In this document: positions 45,299-53,704 of the stretch, in pieces
Numbering within the stretch: position 1 is the stretch's first letter
Layout: each line of letters starts with the position of its first letter
Assembly: GCA_963790585.1 (NCBI GenBank)
Contig: CAWBOY010000007.1
Coordinates: 62,001-126,000 of the forward strand
Length of the DNA stretch: 64,000 nt
From: CAWBOY01 sp963790585
GTDB taxonomy: Bacteria; Planctomycetota; Planctomycetia; Gemmatales; Gemmataceae
Direction of reading: 5' to 3'
Notes under the pieces: model-generated
The model's input: the letters and a program-made list of their open reading frames with translations, nothing else
Database searches by the model: none
What the model was told of the DNA's origin: nothing
Program-made: the position numbers and the translations under genes

Positions 45299-46703
45299 GT
45301 GGATGGCTCTCCTGCACCGTCGCCGCGCTCACGAGAATGAAACGCGAACGGGTGCGCAACGCCTCGATATTTTGCGTGCCGCAATAGCCCATGCCGGCGC
45401 GCAACCCCCCAACCAGCTGGTAAACGAACGGCGCCAGCGGCCCCTTATAAGGCACCCGCCCTTCGACGCCCTCCGGCACCAGTTTCTCTCGTCCGCTGCC
45501 TACTTGCCGGTAGCGATCTTTCGATCCAGCCACCATGGCACCGAGCGAACCCATGCCGCGATATACCTTGAAGCTGCGTCCACGGTAGATGATTGTTTGT
45601 CCAGGGCTCTCCGCAAGGCCCGCCAGCAGACTGCCCATCATCACACAGTGGGCCCCCGCCGCGATCGCCTTCGTGATGTCGCCGGAATAGCGGATGCCGC
45701 CGTCCGCGATTACAGGAATATCCGATCCGGCCAGCCCCTTGGCGGCTTCATAGATTGCGGTAACTTGGGGAACGCCTACGCCTGAGATGATGCGCGTGGT
45801 GCAAATCGAACCAGGACCGATGCCTACCTTGACCGCGTCCGCTCCGGCGTCGGCCAGGGCTTTCGCTCCTTGTGCCGTCGCCACATTTCCCGCAATCACT
45901 TCGATCGAATTCCGCTTTTTGAGTTCACGAACCGTCTGAATCACATTTCCCGAATGCCCGTGGGCCGAGTCGACGACGAGCACATCCACGCCCGCCCGAA
46001 TGAGCGATTCGGCACGCTCGAAGTCGAACACACCGGTTGCCGCCCCAACGCGCAAACGCCCGCGATGATCCTTGCAGGCGTGCGGAAAATTGGCCAGCTT
46101 GTCGATGTCCTTTATCGTTATCAGGCCCTTCAGTCTATATTGATCGTCAACCAGCAACAATTTCTCGACTTTATTTTGAGTTAGTATCCGTTCCGCTTCC
46201 GGTAGTAACGTATCTTCCGCCGCTGTTACCAGGCCGTCGCGCGTCATCACCTCGGATAGGCGCTGATCATTATCGGTGAGAAAGCGCAGGTCGCGCCGAG
46301 TAAGAATACCTTTGAGATAGCCATTCACCGTAATGGGTACGCCGCTGATCTTATTCTCTTCCATGATCCGGCGGGCAGTGCCGACTGTTTCGTCGGGCGG
46401 CAGGGTGATCGGGTCGGTGATGACACCGTTCTCACTACGCTTGACTTTGTCCACCTCCCGGGTCTGATCGGCAATGGACAGATTCTTGTGAATGATGCCG
46501 ATGCCGCCTTCTTGGGCCAGCGCGATAGCGAGATCGCTCTCGGTCACGGTATCCATCGGCGAGGACACAATGGGAACGTTGAGGCAGATCGAACGCGTCA
46601 GCTGCGAGCGCACGTCCACGTCGCGCGGGACCATGTCGCTGAAACCCGGCTCAAGGAGAACATCGTCAAATGTGATGCCCTGGTAGGCGATCCGGTCCTG
46701 CAT
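45228..46703 (-). CDS. guaB: IMP dehydrogenase
   Basis: A 491-residue enzyme converting IMP to XMP, the committed step of GTP synthesis. Full-length with two CBS domains at about 92-205. The catalytic loop is GIGPGSICTTRI with Cys301; the flap region carries SLGAMVAGSKDRY. The NAD-site segment VLVVDSAHGHSGNVIQTVR and the end region HPHDI are normal. AAGGAG precedes the ATG at 46703. A Pro-rich exported protein overlaps its 3' end. Confidence 0.96.
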   Translation of the reverse strand: MQDRIAYQGITFDDVLLEPGFSDMVPRDVDVRSQLTRSICLNVPIVSSPMDTVTESDLAIALAQEGGIGIIHKNLSIADQTREVDKVKRSENGVITDPITLPPDETVGTARRIMEENKISGVPITVNGYLKGILTRRDLRFLTDNDQRLSEVMTRDGLVTAAEDTLLPEAERILTQNKVEKLLLVDDQYRLKGLITIKDIDKLANFPHACKDHRGRLRVGAATGVFDFERAESLIRAGVDVLVVDSAHGHSGNVIQTVRELKKRNSIEVIAGNVATAQGAKALADAGADAVKVGIGPGSICTTRIISGVGVPQVTAIYEAAKGLAGSDIPVIADGGIRYSGDITKAIAAGAHCVMMGSLLAGLAESPGQTIIYRGRSFKVYRGMGSLGAMVAGSKDRYRQVGSGREKLVPEGVEGRVPYKGPLAPFVYQLVGGLRAGMGYCGTQNIEALRTRSRFILVSAATVQESHPHDIAITQEAPNYSSAEYTGTEGG

Positions 46704-46814
46704 GGAAGTGCTCCTTGGAGGAAGGGGGGGTATTGATTAAAATTATAGGCCAGCGTGGCGCAATGGCAAAATGAGAGGGGACGGGAGTTGGCTGGAGAGT
46801 GATCGAAGCTGCGA

Positions 46815-47096
46815 CTAGCGGCCGCCCGGCGTTTCGTCTATTTGCACCGGCACGCCGCTCGCTGTGTTTCGCTTTTGACGGTATCCCTGCATTTCCAGCG
46901 GTAGCCGAGTATCGTGTTCGCGCCGCGTCGCCTGGGTCATCAACGCGAGAGCCAACCCCGCACCAGCGACAAGGAGCATCAGGCCAAGGATCGTCAAGCC
47001 GAGAATGCGATTAGTGCGCGTCGGCTTGGCGTCGATCGCTGTTGCGTTAACTTCCGTTTTCATGAGTGCGTTCGATTCTTTATCAGTCACGCTCAC
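46815..47096 (-). CDS. small single-pass membrane protein
   Basis: Up to 93 residues: a charged N-terminus, one helix (ILGLTILGLMLLVAGAGLAL) and a polar Arg-rich tail. Start either GTG 47096 or ATG 47063; neither has a strong Shine-Dalgarno site. No family recognised. Confidence 0.45.
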   Translation of the reverse strand: MSVTDKESNALMKTEVNATAIDAKPTRTNRILGLTILGLMLLVAGAGLALALMTQATRREHDTRLPLEMQGYRQKRNTASGVPVQIDETPGGR

Positions 47097-47116
47097 CAGC
47101 CCCCAAGCCCGAGGGG
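47092..47116 (-). repeat. short dispersed repeat, partial copy
   Basis: CTCACCAGCCCCCAAGCCCG-AGGGG retains the CTGGTGAG end of the module seen in full at 3705-3733 and 49023-49052, but lacks the CGCTTGCG part. Confidence 0.5.
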
Positions 47117-47127
47117 CCGATGCTGGT

Positions 47128-47193
47128 AAAAAATCTGGGGTAAGAATTAAGACCGGATGCCTATCTCGTTCTTATTTTTCACCCCAGATTTCT
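47128..47193. repeat. inverted repeat AAATCTGGGGTAAGAA
   Basis: AAAAATCTGGGGTAAGAATT on the left pairs with TTCACCCCAGATTT on the right, imperfect in the A/T part. It lies between the small membrane protein and the DUF1080 gene. AT-rich compared with the other palindromes, so probably a different family. Confidence 0.6.
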
Positions 47194-47224
47194 TACTAAC
47201 ACTCCGCGCTGAGTGCAGTCCCGA

Positions 47225-47881
47225 TTACTTCTTCTCAGGCAATTCGATCACTTCCGCCTTGCGAACTTTGATCACCGTGCCTGGATCGTGCTGCTGGATC
47301 GCCAGATGGCCTTTCGTGTAGCGGTTCTTTTCATCGACGAAGTCAATGGTCGTCTTGCCGTTCAACTTGATGACGATGTGGTTGCCGTCCGCGATCACCT
47401 CTTGGGTGAACCATTCGTCAGGTTTGATGAGCTTCTCTTTGATGACCATCTTTTCGCGTTCTTCCGGCGTGTATTTATCGATGCCGGCCGGGTAGAGGCT
47501 TCCGGAGCGGATCGGATCGCCGTGCGTGGCGTTGATCTGCGTCTCATAACCGGGCGGGAAGCCCTTGGCAAACTTGGCCCGGACATATTGGCCGCTGTTG
47601 CCCTTGTCGTTGATCATGCCTTCGATGCGGAAGCGCACATTGGAGTATTCGCCTTCGCTATAGAGATGGCCTACGCCGCCCGTGCCAATGATCATGCCGT
47701 CTTTGACTTCCCATTTTGCCTTGTCGTCTGGATGCGTTTTCCAACCCTTCAGCGTCTTGCCGTCAAAGAGAGATTTCCACTCGCCTTTATCCTCGGTCTT
47801 GACCTTATCATCCGCGATAAGACACGCGGAAAACGCGAAACCGGCTAACAAAACGGCTAATCCGATACCCCAGCGATTCAT
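47225..47881 (-). CDS. secreted DUF1080 protein (3-keto-disaccharide hydrolase family)
   Basis: A 218-residue protein with a signal peptide (IGLAVLLAGFAFSACLIA). The concanavalin-like DUF1080 domain starts EWKSLFDGKTLKGWKTHPDD and shows WEVKDGMIIGTGG, QYVRAKFAKGFPPGYETQIN and KGHLAIQQHDPGTVIKVRKA, all normal landmarks. The family has been linked to hydrolysis of 3-keto-glycosides; planctomycete genomes carry many copies. It is not next to sugar genes here, so the substrate is open. Confidence 0.9.
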   Translation of the reverse strand: MNRWGIGLAVLLAGFAFSACLIADDKVKTEDKGEWKSLFDGKTLKGWKTHPDDKAKWEVKDGMIIGTGGVGHLYSEGEYSNVRFRIEGMINDKGNSGQYVRAKFAKGFPPGYETQINATHGDPIRSGSLYPAGIDKYTPEEREKMVIKEKLIKPDEWFTQEVIADGNHIVIKLNGKTTIDFVDEKNRYTKGHLAIQQHDPGTVIKVRKAEVIELPEKK

Positions 47882-48072
47882 GTTTATTGCTCCCTTGGGC
47901 GAGTCAGGATGGATCGATCGGCGTAAGTGTATAGATGCGGCACGCGATCGCCATCATGCATGGTCAATATACGCGAATCTGACTGGCCCGGAGTGCAAAG
48001 GAAATAAAGGGGGCAGGTTTCCTGACATCTTTAGATTATGCGACACCTTTGAATTAATCGTTGCTTGATTAC

Positions 48073-48477
48073 TCAAGCTGACGCCGAATTCTCGACCGGC
48101 AACCCTGGGACCGCGCTCAAATCGGTGTCCTTTGTGACGACCGCGCAGTTACCAAGCGCGAACGCGGCGATTTGCATATCGACGACCGACATGGTTCGGC
48201 CGGCGCGCCCAAGTTCGTGGCGGATTCGACCAAAGTGCTGAGCCGCCACATCTTCGAAAGGCCATTTAGGAATTCGGGCGAGCCCCCGAATAAGCCGGTC
48301 GCGATTGGCCTCCTTGGTGACGCTTCGCTCGACGCCAAACCACAGCTCGCCCACCACTGGCCAGCAAGTGCCGACTCGATCCCCACGCGTTCGCGCTTCA
48401 TCCACGCGCTCGGCAACCCCAAGGCGGCGATTAATGCAGTCCGCCATGATCCCTGTATCCAGTAGATAGCGCCTCAT
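48073..48477 (-). CDS. PIN-domain ribonuclease toxin, VapC-like
   Basis: A 134-residue PIN domain. Acidic active-site residues are Asp7 (YLLDTGIMADC), Glu44 (VVGELWFGVE), Asp100 (MSVVDMQIAA) and Asp117/Asp119 (VVTKDTDLSAVPGL), the VapC order. It probably cleaves RNA when not held by its partner. Its ATG overlaps the stop of the upstream small gene by 4 bases, the normal antitoxin-toxin layout. Confidence 0.88.
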   Translation of the reverse strand: MRRYLLDTGIMADCINRRLGVAERVDEARTRGDRVGTCWPVVGELWFGVERSVTKEANRDRLIRGLARIPKWPFEDVAAQHFGRIRHELGRAGRTMSVVDMQIAAFALGNCAVVTKDTDLSAVPGLPVENSASA

Positions 48478-48770
48478 TCGAATATCCCTTCGATGCGTCG
48501 GACGCGTTCGGGCGAATTGTCAAATTCCGTTTGCCTTTTTCGGTCAGCCTTCCAGGCCTCTTCCTCTTCTGTCGTCATCAGCAAAGGCTCCAGGCCGTGA
48601 TACCAGTTAAGCCATTCCTTAATCTCGTCGGGCGTCTCCGGCCTTTCGTCGTCGTATTTTGTATGGTCGTCCAAGCCGAGTTCCACGCGCACGGTCGTTC
48701 CCTCAGGCCAGTCCGGCGGGACCTCGACCTCAACTCGACCGTTCTTGACCATGCTCAGAATCGCGTTCAT
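48474..48770 (-). CDS. probable VapC-partner antitoxin
   Basis: A 98-residue protein. A short strand-rich N-terminus (MVKNGRVEVEVPPDWPEGTT) recalls an AbrB-like or similar DNA-binding arm. The acidic C-terminal part (TTEEEEAWKADRKRQTEFDN) could wrap the toxin. GGAGG precedes ATG 48770. The ATGA overlap with vapC-like 48073-48477 is the main evidence for the role; the family is not one I can name. Confidence 0.7.
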   Translation of the reverse strand: MNAILSMVKNGRVEVEVPPDWPEGTTVRVELGLDDHTKYDDERPETPDEIKEWLNWYHGLEPLLMTTEEEEAWKADRKRQTEFDNSPERVRRIEGIFE

Positions 48771-49022
48771 CCGCCACCTCCAATCGGCACGTTATTTCAT
48801 GTTCCATTGTATCAGAAATACTGTCCTTCCAATTGGTTGCGTAATAGGAGCGGTGTGCAAACGGGTCCGACATTCTTTGCATCTCGCCCCCGGCGACGAA
48901 GGTTAACAATTCCCAGGCTTGCCTATGCTCTCCGCGGGTAAAATGTTGGCAGGGCTAAGAACGCCTTTCCAGAAAAAAGGGAAAAGGTCTCACCAGCACA
49001 ATCGCGGCGTTCTTTGACGCTG

Positions 49023-49052
49023 AACCCCGCGCTTGCGCTTGGGGCTGGTGAG
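49023..49052 (+). repeat. short dispersed repeat, full copy
   Basis: AACCCCGCGCTTGCGCTTGG followed by GGCTGGTGAG. Nearly identical to 3705-3733; relatives at 44306-44335 (inverted), 47092-47116 (partial, inverted) and 10932-10959 (rearranged). The 410-base gap between the antitoxin and the M1 gene holds nothing else clear. Confidence 0.8.
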
Positions 49053-49180
49053 CGAAAGACAGAACCTGCCATTCCATTACAGTCGGTCACTTGTTATCAG
49101 CATGCTCGTGATTCGATCGCCAGCGGACACGGACGGGGCGGCGCTTGCGACTGCCATTCTTCCGGTTAGGAATCGAGGGT

Positions 49181-52100
49181 ATGAGGATCCGTTTAAGCTA
49201 TGCCCTGATCCTGGCGTTTATCGCGTTGGTGTTCCCGGCTTCCACGCGAGCGGGCGCGCCACCCGCCTATTTGCCGCACTATACCGTCGATTTGGACTTC
49301 GACTTACCAGGCCACGTCGTGCGTGGCCATATTTTGGCCACCTGGACGAATCCGCATCCGCGCGCTACGAATCACCTCGTCTTCAACGCCCACGCTCATT
49401 ATTTCGTGCCTCCCAAAGACATTCCGTTAATGGCGAAGACGCTCGAGATCTTGCGTGTCAATCCAAACGAAGCTCTCATCACCGGCAAGGCTGCCTTCGA
49501 GATTGTCAAAGTTTCGCTGCCGTCATCCCCGACGGATCCTACGCAGAAGCCAGCGCCCGCCCTAGAACTGCCTTTTCATTTCGAGGGCGACACCAATACG
49601 ACACTCGTCGTCGATGTGCCAATGAATGTCGGGCAAGGCCAATCGGTAACGATCGATCTTGAATTTGAACTCGATTTGCCACAAAAACAGGGCCGTTGGG
49701 GGCAATGGCGCGGCGTCACGTTCCTCTCGAACTGGTTGCCTGTCTTCGCGGTTTACGGCGATCCGCCAGCCAATAAGCCGGAGCCGGATGCCAACTGCGG
49801 GCCCGAGAAGCCAATAACGGACCCGTGCTGGCAGCCGACACCGTTCGTTCCCTGGCACCAGCCGTTCTTCAACGAATCGGGCTTTTACAAAGTCCGGGCC
49901 AAGCTCCCGTCGGAACAAAAGGTGGCTTGCTCGGGAACGATCGTGGCGGTGAGGCCGATCGAATACGGCCGAAAAGAGATCGAAATACAAGCTGATGGCA
50001 TTCGCGATTTCGCCTTCCTATGCAGTTCAAAATACGAGTGTTACGAAGGTGAGGTGGCCATTGGCGCGGACAGGCCGCCGGTGCGGATTCATGTGCTCGC
50101 TAATTCCACCCACGCCTATTATGCCAAGGCGATGGTCGAAATGGCCGCCGAGGCGTTGCGAACCTATTCGCGCTGGTTTGGCCCGTATCCCTACGCCGAC
50201 TACACGATTGCCGAATCGTTTTTCGGCTGGAATGGCAATGAATGCTCGACCCTCGTCATGATCGACGAGCGCGTGTTCGGCATGCCCCATCTGGCAAAAA
50301 ATTATGTTGAATATCTAATATATCACGAGACCTGCCACCAGTGGTGGTACAACCTCGTCGGCACCAATGGCTACGCCGAGACGTGGATGGACGAGGCGCT
50401 GGCTACCTATTTCAGCAATCGGATGCTCAACGAGGTGGTGGGCAAAAACAATGAAATGATGAATTACCCCGCCGGCTTCCGCTGGCTGCCCAATATCCAT
50501 CGCGAGGATTATCGCTCCTACGGCATGTACGGCACCTTTGGCCGGAAGGAGAATGCGCCTGCCGTGCAGGATATGCCCAAGTTTGGCCACCTCGTAAATC
50601 TCTTCAGCAATTGTTATGACAAGGGCGCCCGCATCGCGGGCATGATCGAAGAGCGACTTGGGCCTGAGCAGTTTCTGGCGTTTTGCAAAATCGTCTTTCA
50701 GAAATATCAATATCGCATCCTGCTTGTGGCTGACTTCCACAAGGAATTAGAAGAGTTCACGAAAAATAATTGGGATGATTTCTTCCGAGATTGGCTCTAT
50801 GGCAAGGGCTTGAGCGACTGGGCCGTCGATAAGGTCGAAATTCTCGATAGGCCCTGTTGCATTCGACGACCCTGGGAACTGGCCAAGCGCGGCCAGGCGA
50901 CGGGTGAAACCAAGGTCGTCGTGATGCTGAGTCAGCGCGCGGAATATAGCGATCCGACCTGGCTCGGCTTCGCCCTGCCGGGTTCGAGCGGGTATCCCAT
51001 CCGCGTGTTGATCGATGTCCGCCACGGCTCGTATCAAACGGATAACCCGTTAACGACTGTCGAAGTCATAGACAACAATCATGTCCGCGTGCAGATCACC
51101 TTGCCCGATGTACCGACTCAGGTCGCTGTCGACCCCGATCAAGTGTTGATCGATAAGGACCCGTCGAACAATTTTTGGAAGCCTCCCATTCGTGTTCGCA
51201 TCGCGCCGATCTACACGTTTCTTGAAGAAACGGACCTAACGAATGCCTATGATCGTTGGAATTTAATCGCGGGGCCTTGGATCTATGGTTCCGGTTATGA
51301 TGACCCCTGGTTCACGCGCTCGACGATGCTTGGGGCGCGGGCGGCCGCGTATCGGACTCAGGAGTTCGATGGCGGCGTCTATGCCGCCTATCGGCCCGAC
51401 ACGCATGACATCGTCGCCGGCTTCGACGCGCTTTGGTCCCATTGGCCTGATGCCCATTTTCAAACGGGTATCAATGCCGAGGAGCGACTGACGACGTTTC
51501 AAACAGGCCGCGATCAAGCTTTTCGCGGCGTTGTCTTTACGCGCTATAACCTTCTTTACGGATCGAGCTTATATCTTCAGCCCGCACATTACATCGAGGC
51601 TTTCACCGCCTATCAGGACAATTTCTTGCCTGAGGCGCGCGAGGTTCCGCCTGGCGCCATGCGCTACAATTATGAGTCAACGCTTGGGCTTCATTATCGG
51701 CTTAATTACTTGACGCCTTATTGGGACCCCGAAGGCGGATTTCTGTTTGATGTTGTTTACGAAGGCGGCATGACCGAGCTGGATAAGCGATATGGTTTGC
51801 ATAAAGTGTCGGCGGAGTTTTCAACGTTGTTTTATCTACCCGACCTGTCGTCGCAACTCGATAACATGCCCGTTCTGTATCATTTCAGCCGGCCGTTTTT
51901 GCAATGGCTCAGCGAGACCCGAGTGGCTGTGCGGGCGTACGGGGCGACGGCTGCCCCGTCGCAGGGATTGTTCTACTCTTTGGGCGGCAGCCTTCTCTTC
52001 CGCGGCTTCGACGAGACGCAGCGCCAGGGGAGCACCGTGTGGGTCGGCAGCGCGGAATGGCGCGTGCCGCTGGCAAAAGGTCTGACCTGGGATGTGGCCG

Positions 52101-52333
52101 ACCACATGGTTGGGTTGCGAAATATTTACGCCGCCGCGTTTTACGACGTTGGTGATGCCTACGTCAACAATCATCAAGTGGGCTCGATCGCGCAAGCCGT
52201 CGGCGGGGGCCTGCGCCTCGATCTGGCTTATTTCGGCTTCGTCGAACGTAGTATGTTGCGCTTTGATGTGGCGAAAACGGTCAACGCGAATACGGGGCTT
52301 CAATTCTGGTTTGGGATTCAGCATCCGTTTTAG
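49181..52333 (+). CDS. M1 metallopeptidase fused to Omp85-like outer-membrane beta-barrel
   Basis: A 1050-residue protein. A signal peptide (YALILAFIALVFPASTRAG) leads into an M1-type N-terminal beta domain and the catalytic domain. The zinc motif HETCH is at 382-386, with Glu405 exactly 18 residues on (YAETWMDEALATYF), the M1 spacing HExxH-x18-E. The usual GxMEN motif is altered to GNECS, keeping the Glu. From about residue 690 the sequence turns into alternating beta strands with Omp85/BamA landmarks: GGSLLFRGFDETQ, WVGSAEWRVPL, AAFYDVGDAYVNN, GGGLRLDLAYFG, and a final FWFGIQHPF ending in Phe, as outer-membrane proteins require. So the peptidase is probably displayed at the outer membrane by its own barrel. 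AGGA lies upstream of ATG 49181. Confidence 0.85.
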   Translation: MRIRLSYALILAFIALVFPASTRAGAPPAYLPHYTVDLDFDLPGHVVRGHILATWTNPHPRATNHLVFNAHAHYFVPPKDIPLMAKTLEILRVNPNEALITGKAAFEIVKVSLPSSPTDPTQKPAPALELPFHFEGDTNTTLVVDVPMNVGQGQSVTIDLEFELDLPQKQGRWGQWRGVTFLSNWLPVFAVYGDPPANKPEPDANCGPEKPITDPCWQPTPFVPWHQPFFNESGFYKVRAKLPSEQKVACSGTIVAVRPIEYGRKEIEIQADGIRDFAFLCSSKYECYEGEVAIGADRPPVRIHVLANSTHAYYAKAMVEMAAEALRTYSRWFGPYPYADYTIAESFFGWNGNECSTLVMIDERVFGMPHLAKNYVEYLIYHETCHQWWYNLVGTNGYAETWMDEALATYFSNRMLNEVVGKNNEMMNYPAGFRWLPNIHREDYRSYGMYGTFGRKENAPAVQDMPKFGHLVNLFSNCYDKGARIAGMIEERLGPEQFLAFCKIVFQKYQYRILLVADFHKELEEFTKNNWDDFFRDWLYGKGLSDWAVDKVEILDRPCCIRRPWELAKRGQATGETKVVVMLSQRAEYSDPTWLGFALPGSSGYPIRVLIDVRHGSYQTDNPLTTVEVIDNNHVRVQITLPDVPTQVAVDPDQVLIDKDPSNNFWKPPIRVRIAPIYTFLEETDLTNAYDRWNLIAGPWIYGSGYDDPWFTRSTMLGARAAAYRTQEFDGGVYAAYRPDTHDIVAGFDALWSHWPDAHFQTGINAEERLTTFQTGRDQAFRGVVFTRYNLLYGSSLYLQPAHYIEAFTAYQDNFLPEAREVPPGAMRYNYESTLGLHYRLNYLTPYWDPEGGFLFDVVYEGGMTELDKRYGLHKVSAEFSTLFYLPDLSSQLDNMPVLYHFSRPFLQWLSETRVAVRAYGATAAPSQGLFYSLGGSLLFRGFDETQRQGSTVWVGSAEWRVPLAKGLTWDVADHMVGLRNIYAAAFYDVGDAYVNNHQVGSIAQAVGGGLRLDLAYFGFVERSMLRFDVAKTVNANTGLQFWFGIQHPF

Positions 52334-52362
52334 AAATTTATCTTCGAGAGCCGGGAGCGTAA

Positions 52363-53611
52363 CAGTACTTTCAACGGTAGTCATTGTATGTAACTCGTTT
52401 AGGTTAGTGGGATTGAGAGTTCTTCTGGATAGAGGGCGGCGAGTGCGTGTATGAGCCATTCGAGCATTTTTTGCATGGGTAGCTCATCCATCCACTGGTT
52501 GGCACCGACGTTTCGGCTTCGCGCCAGGGCCTCCGTCAATACCACCCAGAGTTGACGGAGCAGATACGCCATCCCCTCCAGCAGCACCCGATAGACCGGA
52601 TTACGGCTGGTTGTGAACGCCTTGGCTTGATTCTTTTGGCGGTAACTCGTTTCGATGCCGAAGCGTTTCCGGTAGAGCCGTTGTTGGTGGCGGGCCTGCT
52701 CATGAATGTTCCACGCCCGGTCGCCGGTCCAGCCGTGGAACGCGAAGACCATAGTCCGGGCTTGGCCTTTCCAAAGCAGCGTCCGCGTCCGCACCGGGCG
52801 ACGGCTTTTTTCCGTGGTCCAGTTCACCCAACGGATCTGGCCGTGACGGCCCTCGAAGCAGCGGTTGCGAGCGTTAGTGCGGCTGGTGCCTTTGCGTCGC
52901 AGCGGTACCACGTAGGCTAGTTGGCGTTCTTGCAGCAACAGCAATGTCTCGCCGCTGTCGAAGCCGCTATCCAAGGCCACACCGCGGATTTTCAGGCCTT
53001 TGGTGACGATTTGATCGAGCAGCATCCGAACTATTTCATGCGGTTTAGTCTGGGATGTGAGCTGGGCAAAAGCGATGGTATAGCGGCGATGCTTGTGCAA
53101 CAACACGGCAGTGGCAAAACAGTAAAACCATTGGGTACCTTGCTTCTTGGGTCCGCCAACGACAAAGGGGTTGCGTTTGCCATAGTAGGGGACGTAGTTG
53201 GTGTCGATGGCGAGCAGCCAAGATCGCTGACGGTCTTTCCGGGAGAATTGGATCGTGTCGTGCAACGACTGAACGATCGCTTGAATGAGACGTTCCATAC
53301 TTGGCAGATTGGCATTAACGGCACGCTGGGCAGTCTCATGGCTGAAGGGGAAGAAGCGTCGCACGACGGCGAACAGGGATTTGCCGGAGGCGGCCATGAG
53401 TAAGAGCAAATCCCAGAGTTGTGGAACGCTGACGGAGTCGCGCCAGGGTGCCCATTGCAGGTTTGCTTGGAGGACCTGTCTGGCCTGGGCATGGATGACG
53501 GCGGGCGTGATGGTAGAATGAAAGAGACGCATTGGCAGCTCCTTATTCAAGCTAGGCGTAACACTTGAATTGCAGCTGCCTTGCGTCGTTTTTGCAATGT
53601 TGAAAGTACTG
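52363..53611 (-). mobile_element. complete insertion sequence, ISH3/IS4-like, 1249 bp
   Basis: Terminal inverted repeats CAGTACTTTCAAC (52363-52375) and GTTGAAAGTACTG (53599-53611) match perfectly over 13 bases. They are flanked by a 4-bp target duplication, GTAA (52359-52362 and 53612-53615). One transposase gene fills the element. Intact ends, intact gene and an exact duplication indicate a recent insertion. A 4-5 bp duplication suits the ISH3 family. Confidence 0.92.
52399..53532 (-). CDS. DDE transposase, ISH3/IS4-like
   Basis: A 377-residue transposase. Likely catalytic residues are Asp110 (LLAIDTNYVPYYGK), Asp188 (GVALDSGFDSGE) and Glu294 in YRKRFGIETSYRQKNQAK, which approximates the YREK signature of the IS4 superfamily. 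AAGGAG sits 7 bases before ATG 53532. It fills the IS, whose ends are identified. The frame is uninterrupted, so the element may still be active. Confidence 0.92.
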   Translation of the reverse strand: MRLFHSTITPAVIHAQARQVLQANLQWAPWRDSVSVPQLWDLLLLMAASGKSLFAVVRRFFPFSHETAQRAVNANLPSMERLIQAIVQSLHDTIQFSRKDRQRSWLLAIDTNYVPYYGKRNPFVVGGPKKQGTQWFYCFATAVLLHKHRRYTIAFAQLTSQTKPHEIVRMLLDQIVTKGLKIRGVALDSGFDSGETLLLLQERQLAYVVPLRRKGTSRTNARNRCFEGRHGQIRWVNWTTEKSRRPVRTRTLLWKGQARTMVFAFHGWTGDRAWNIHEQARHQQRLYRKRFGIETSYRQKNQAKAFTTSRNPVYRVLLEGMAYLLRQLWVVLTEALARSRNVGANQWMDELPMQKMLEWLIHALAALYPEELSIPLT

Positions 53612-53704
53612 GTAAGCGATCGAAGAAAATTAGAGCGCGTCTGACTTTCTCCGGTCGCTTACGCTCCCGGCTCTCGAAAATTCAAAGATGGCGAATTTAT
53701 CTGG

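Larger units (their letters stand above)
52345..53676. repeat. CGAGAGCCGGGAGCGTAAGCG palindrome interrupted by an IS
   Basis: The left arm CGAGAGCCGGGAGCGTAA (52345-52362) is broken by the IS and resumes at GTAAGCGATCG (53612 on). The right arm GGTCGCTTACGCTCCCGGCT-CTCG ends at 53676. Removing the IS and one GTAA restores an 83-base palindrome. It follows the M1/Omp85 gene stop by 11 bases, so it may have been that gene's transcription stop. Confidence 0.85.
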
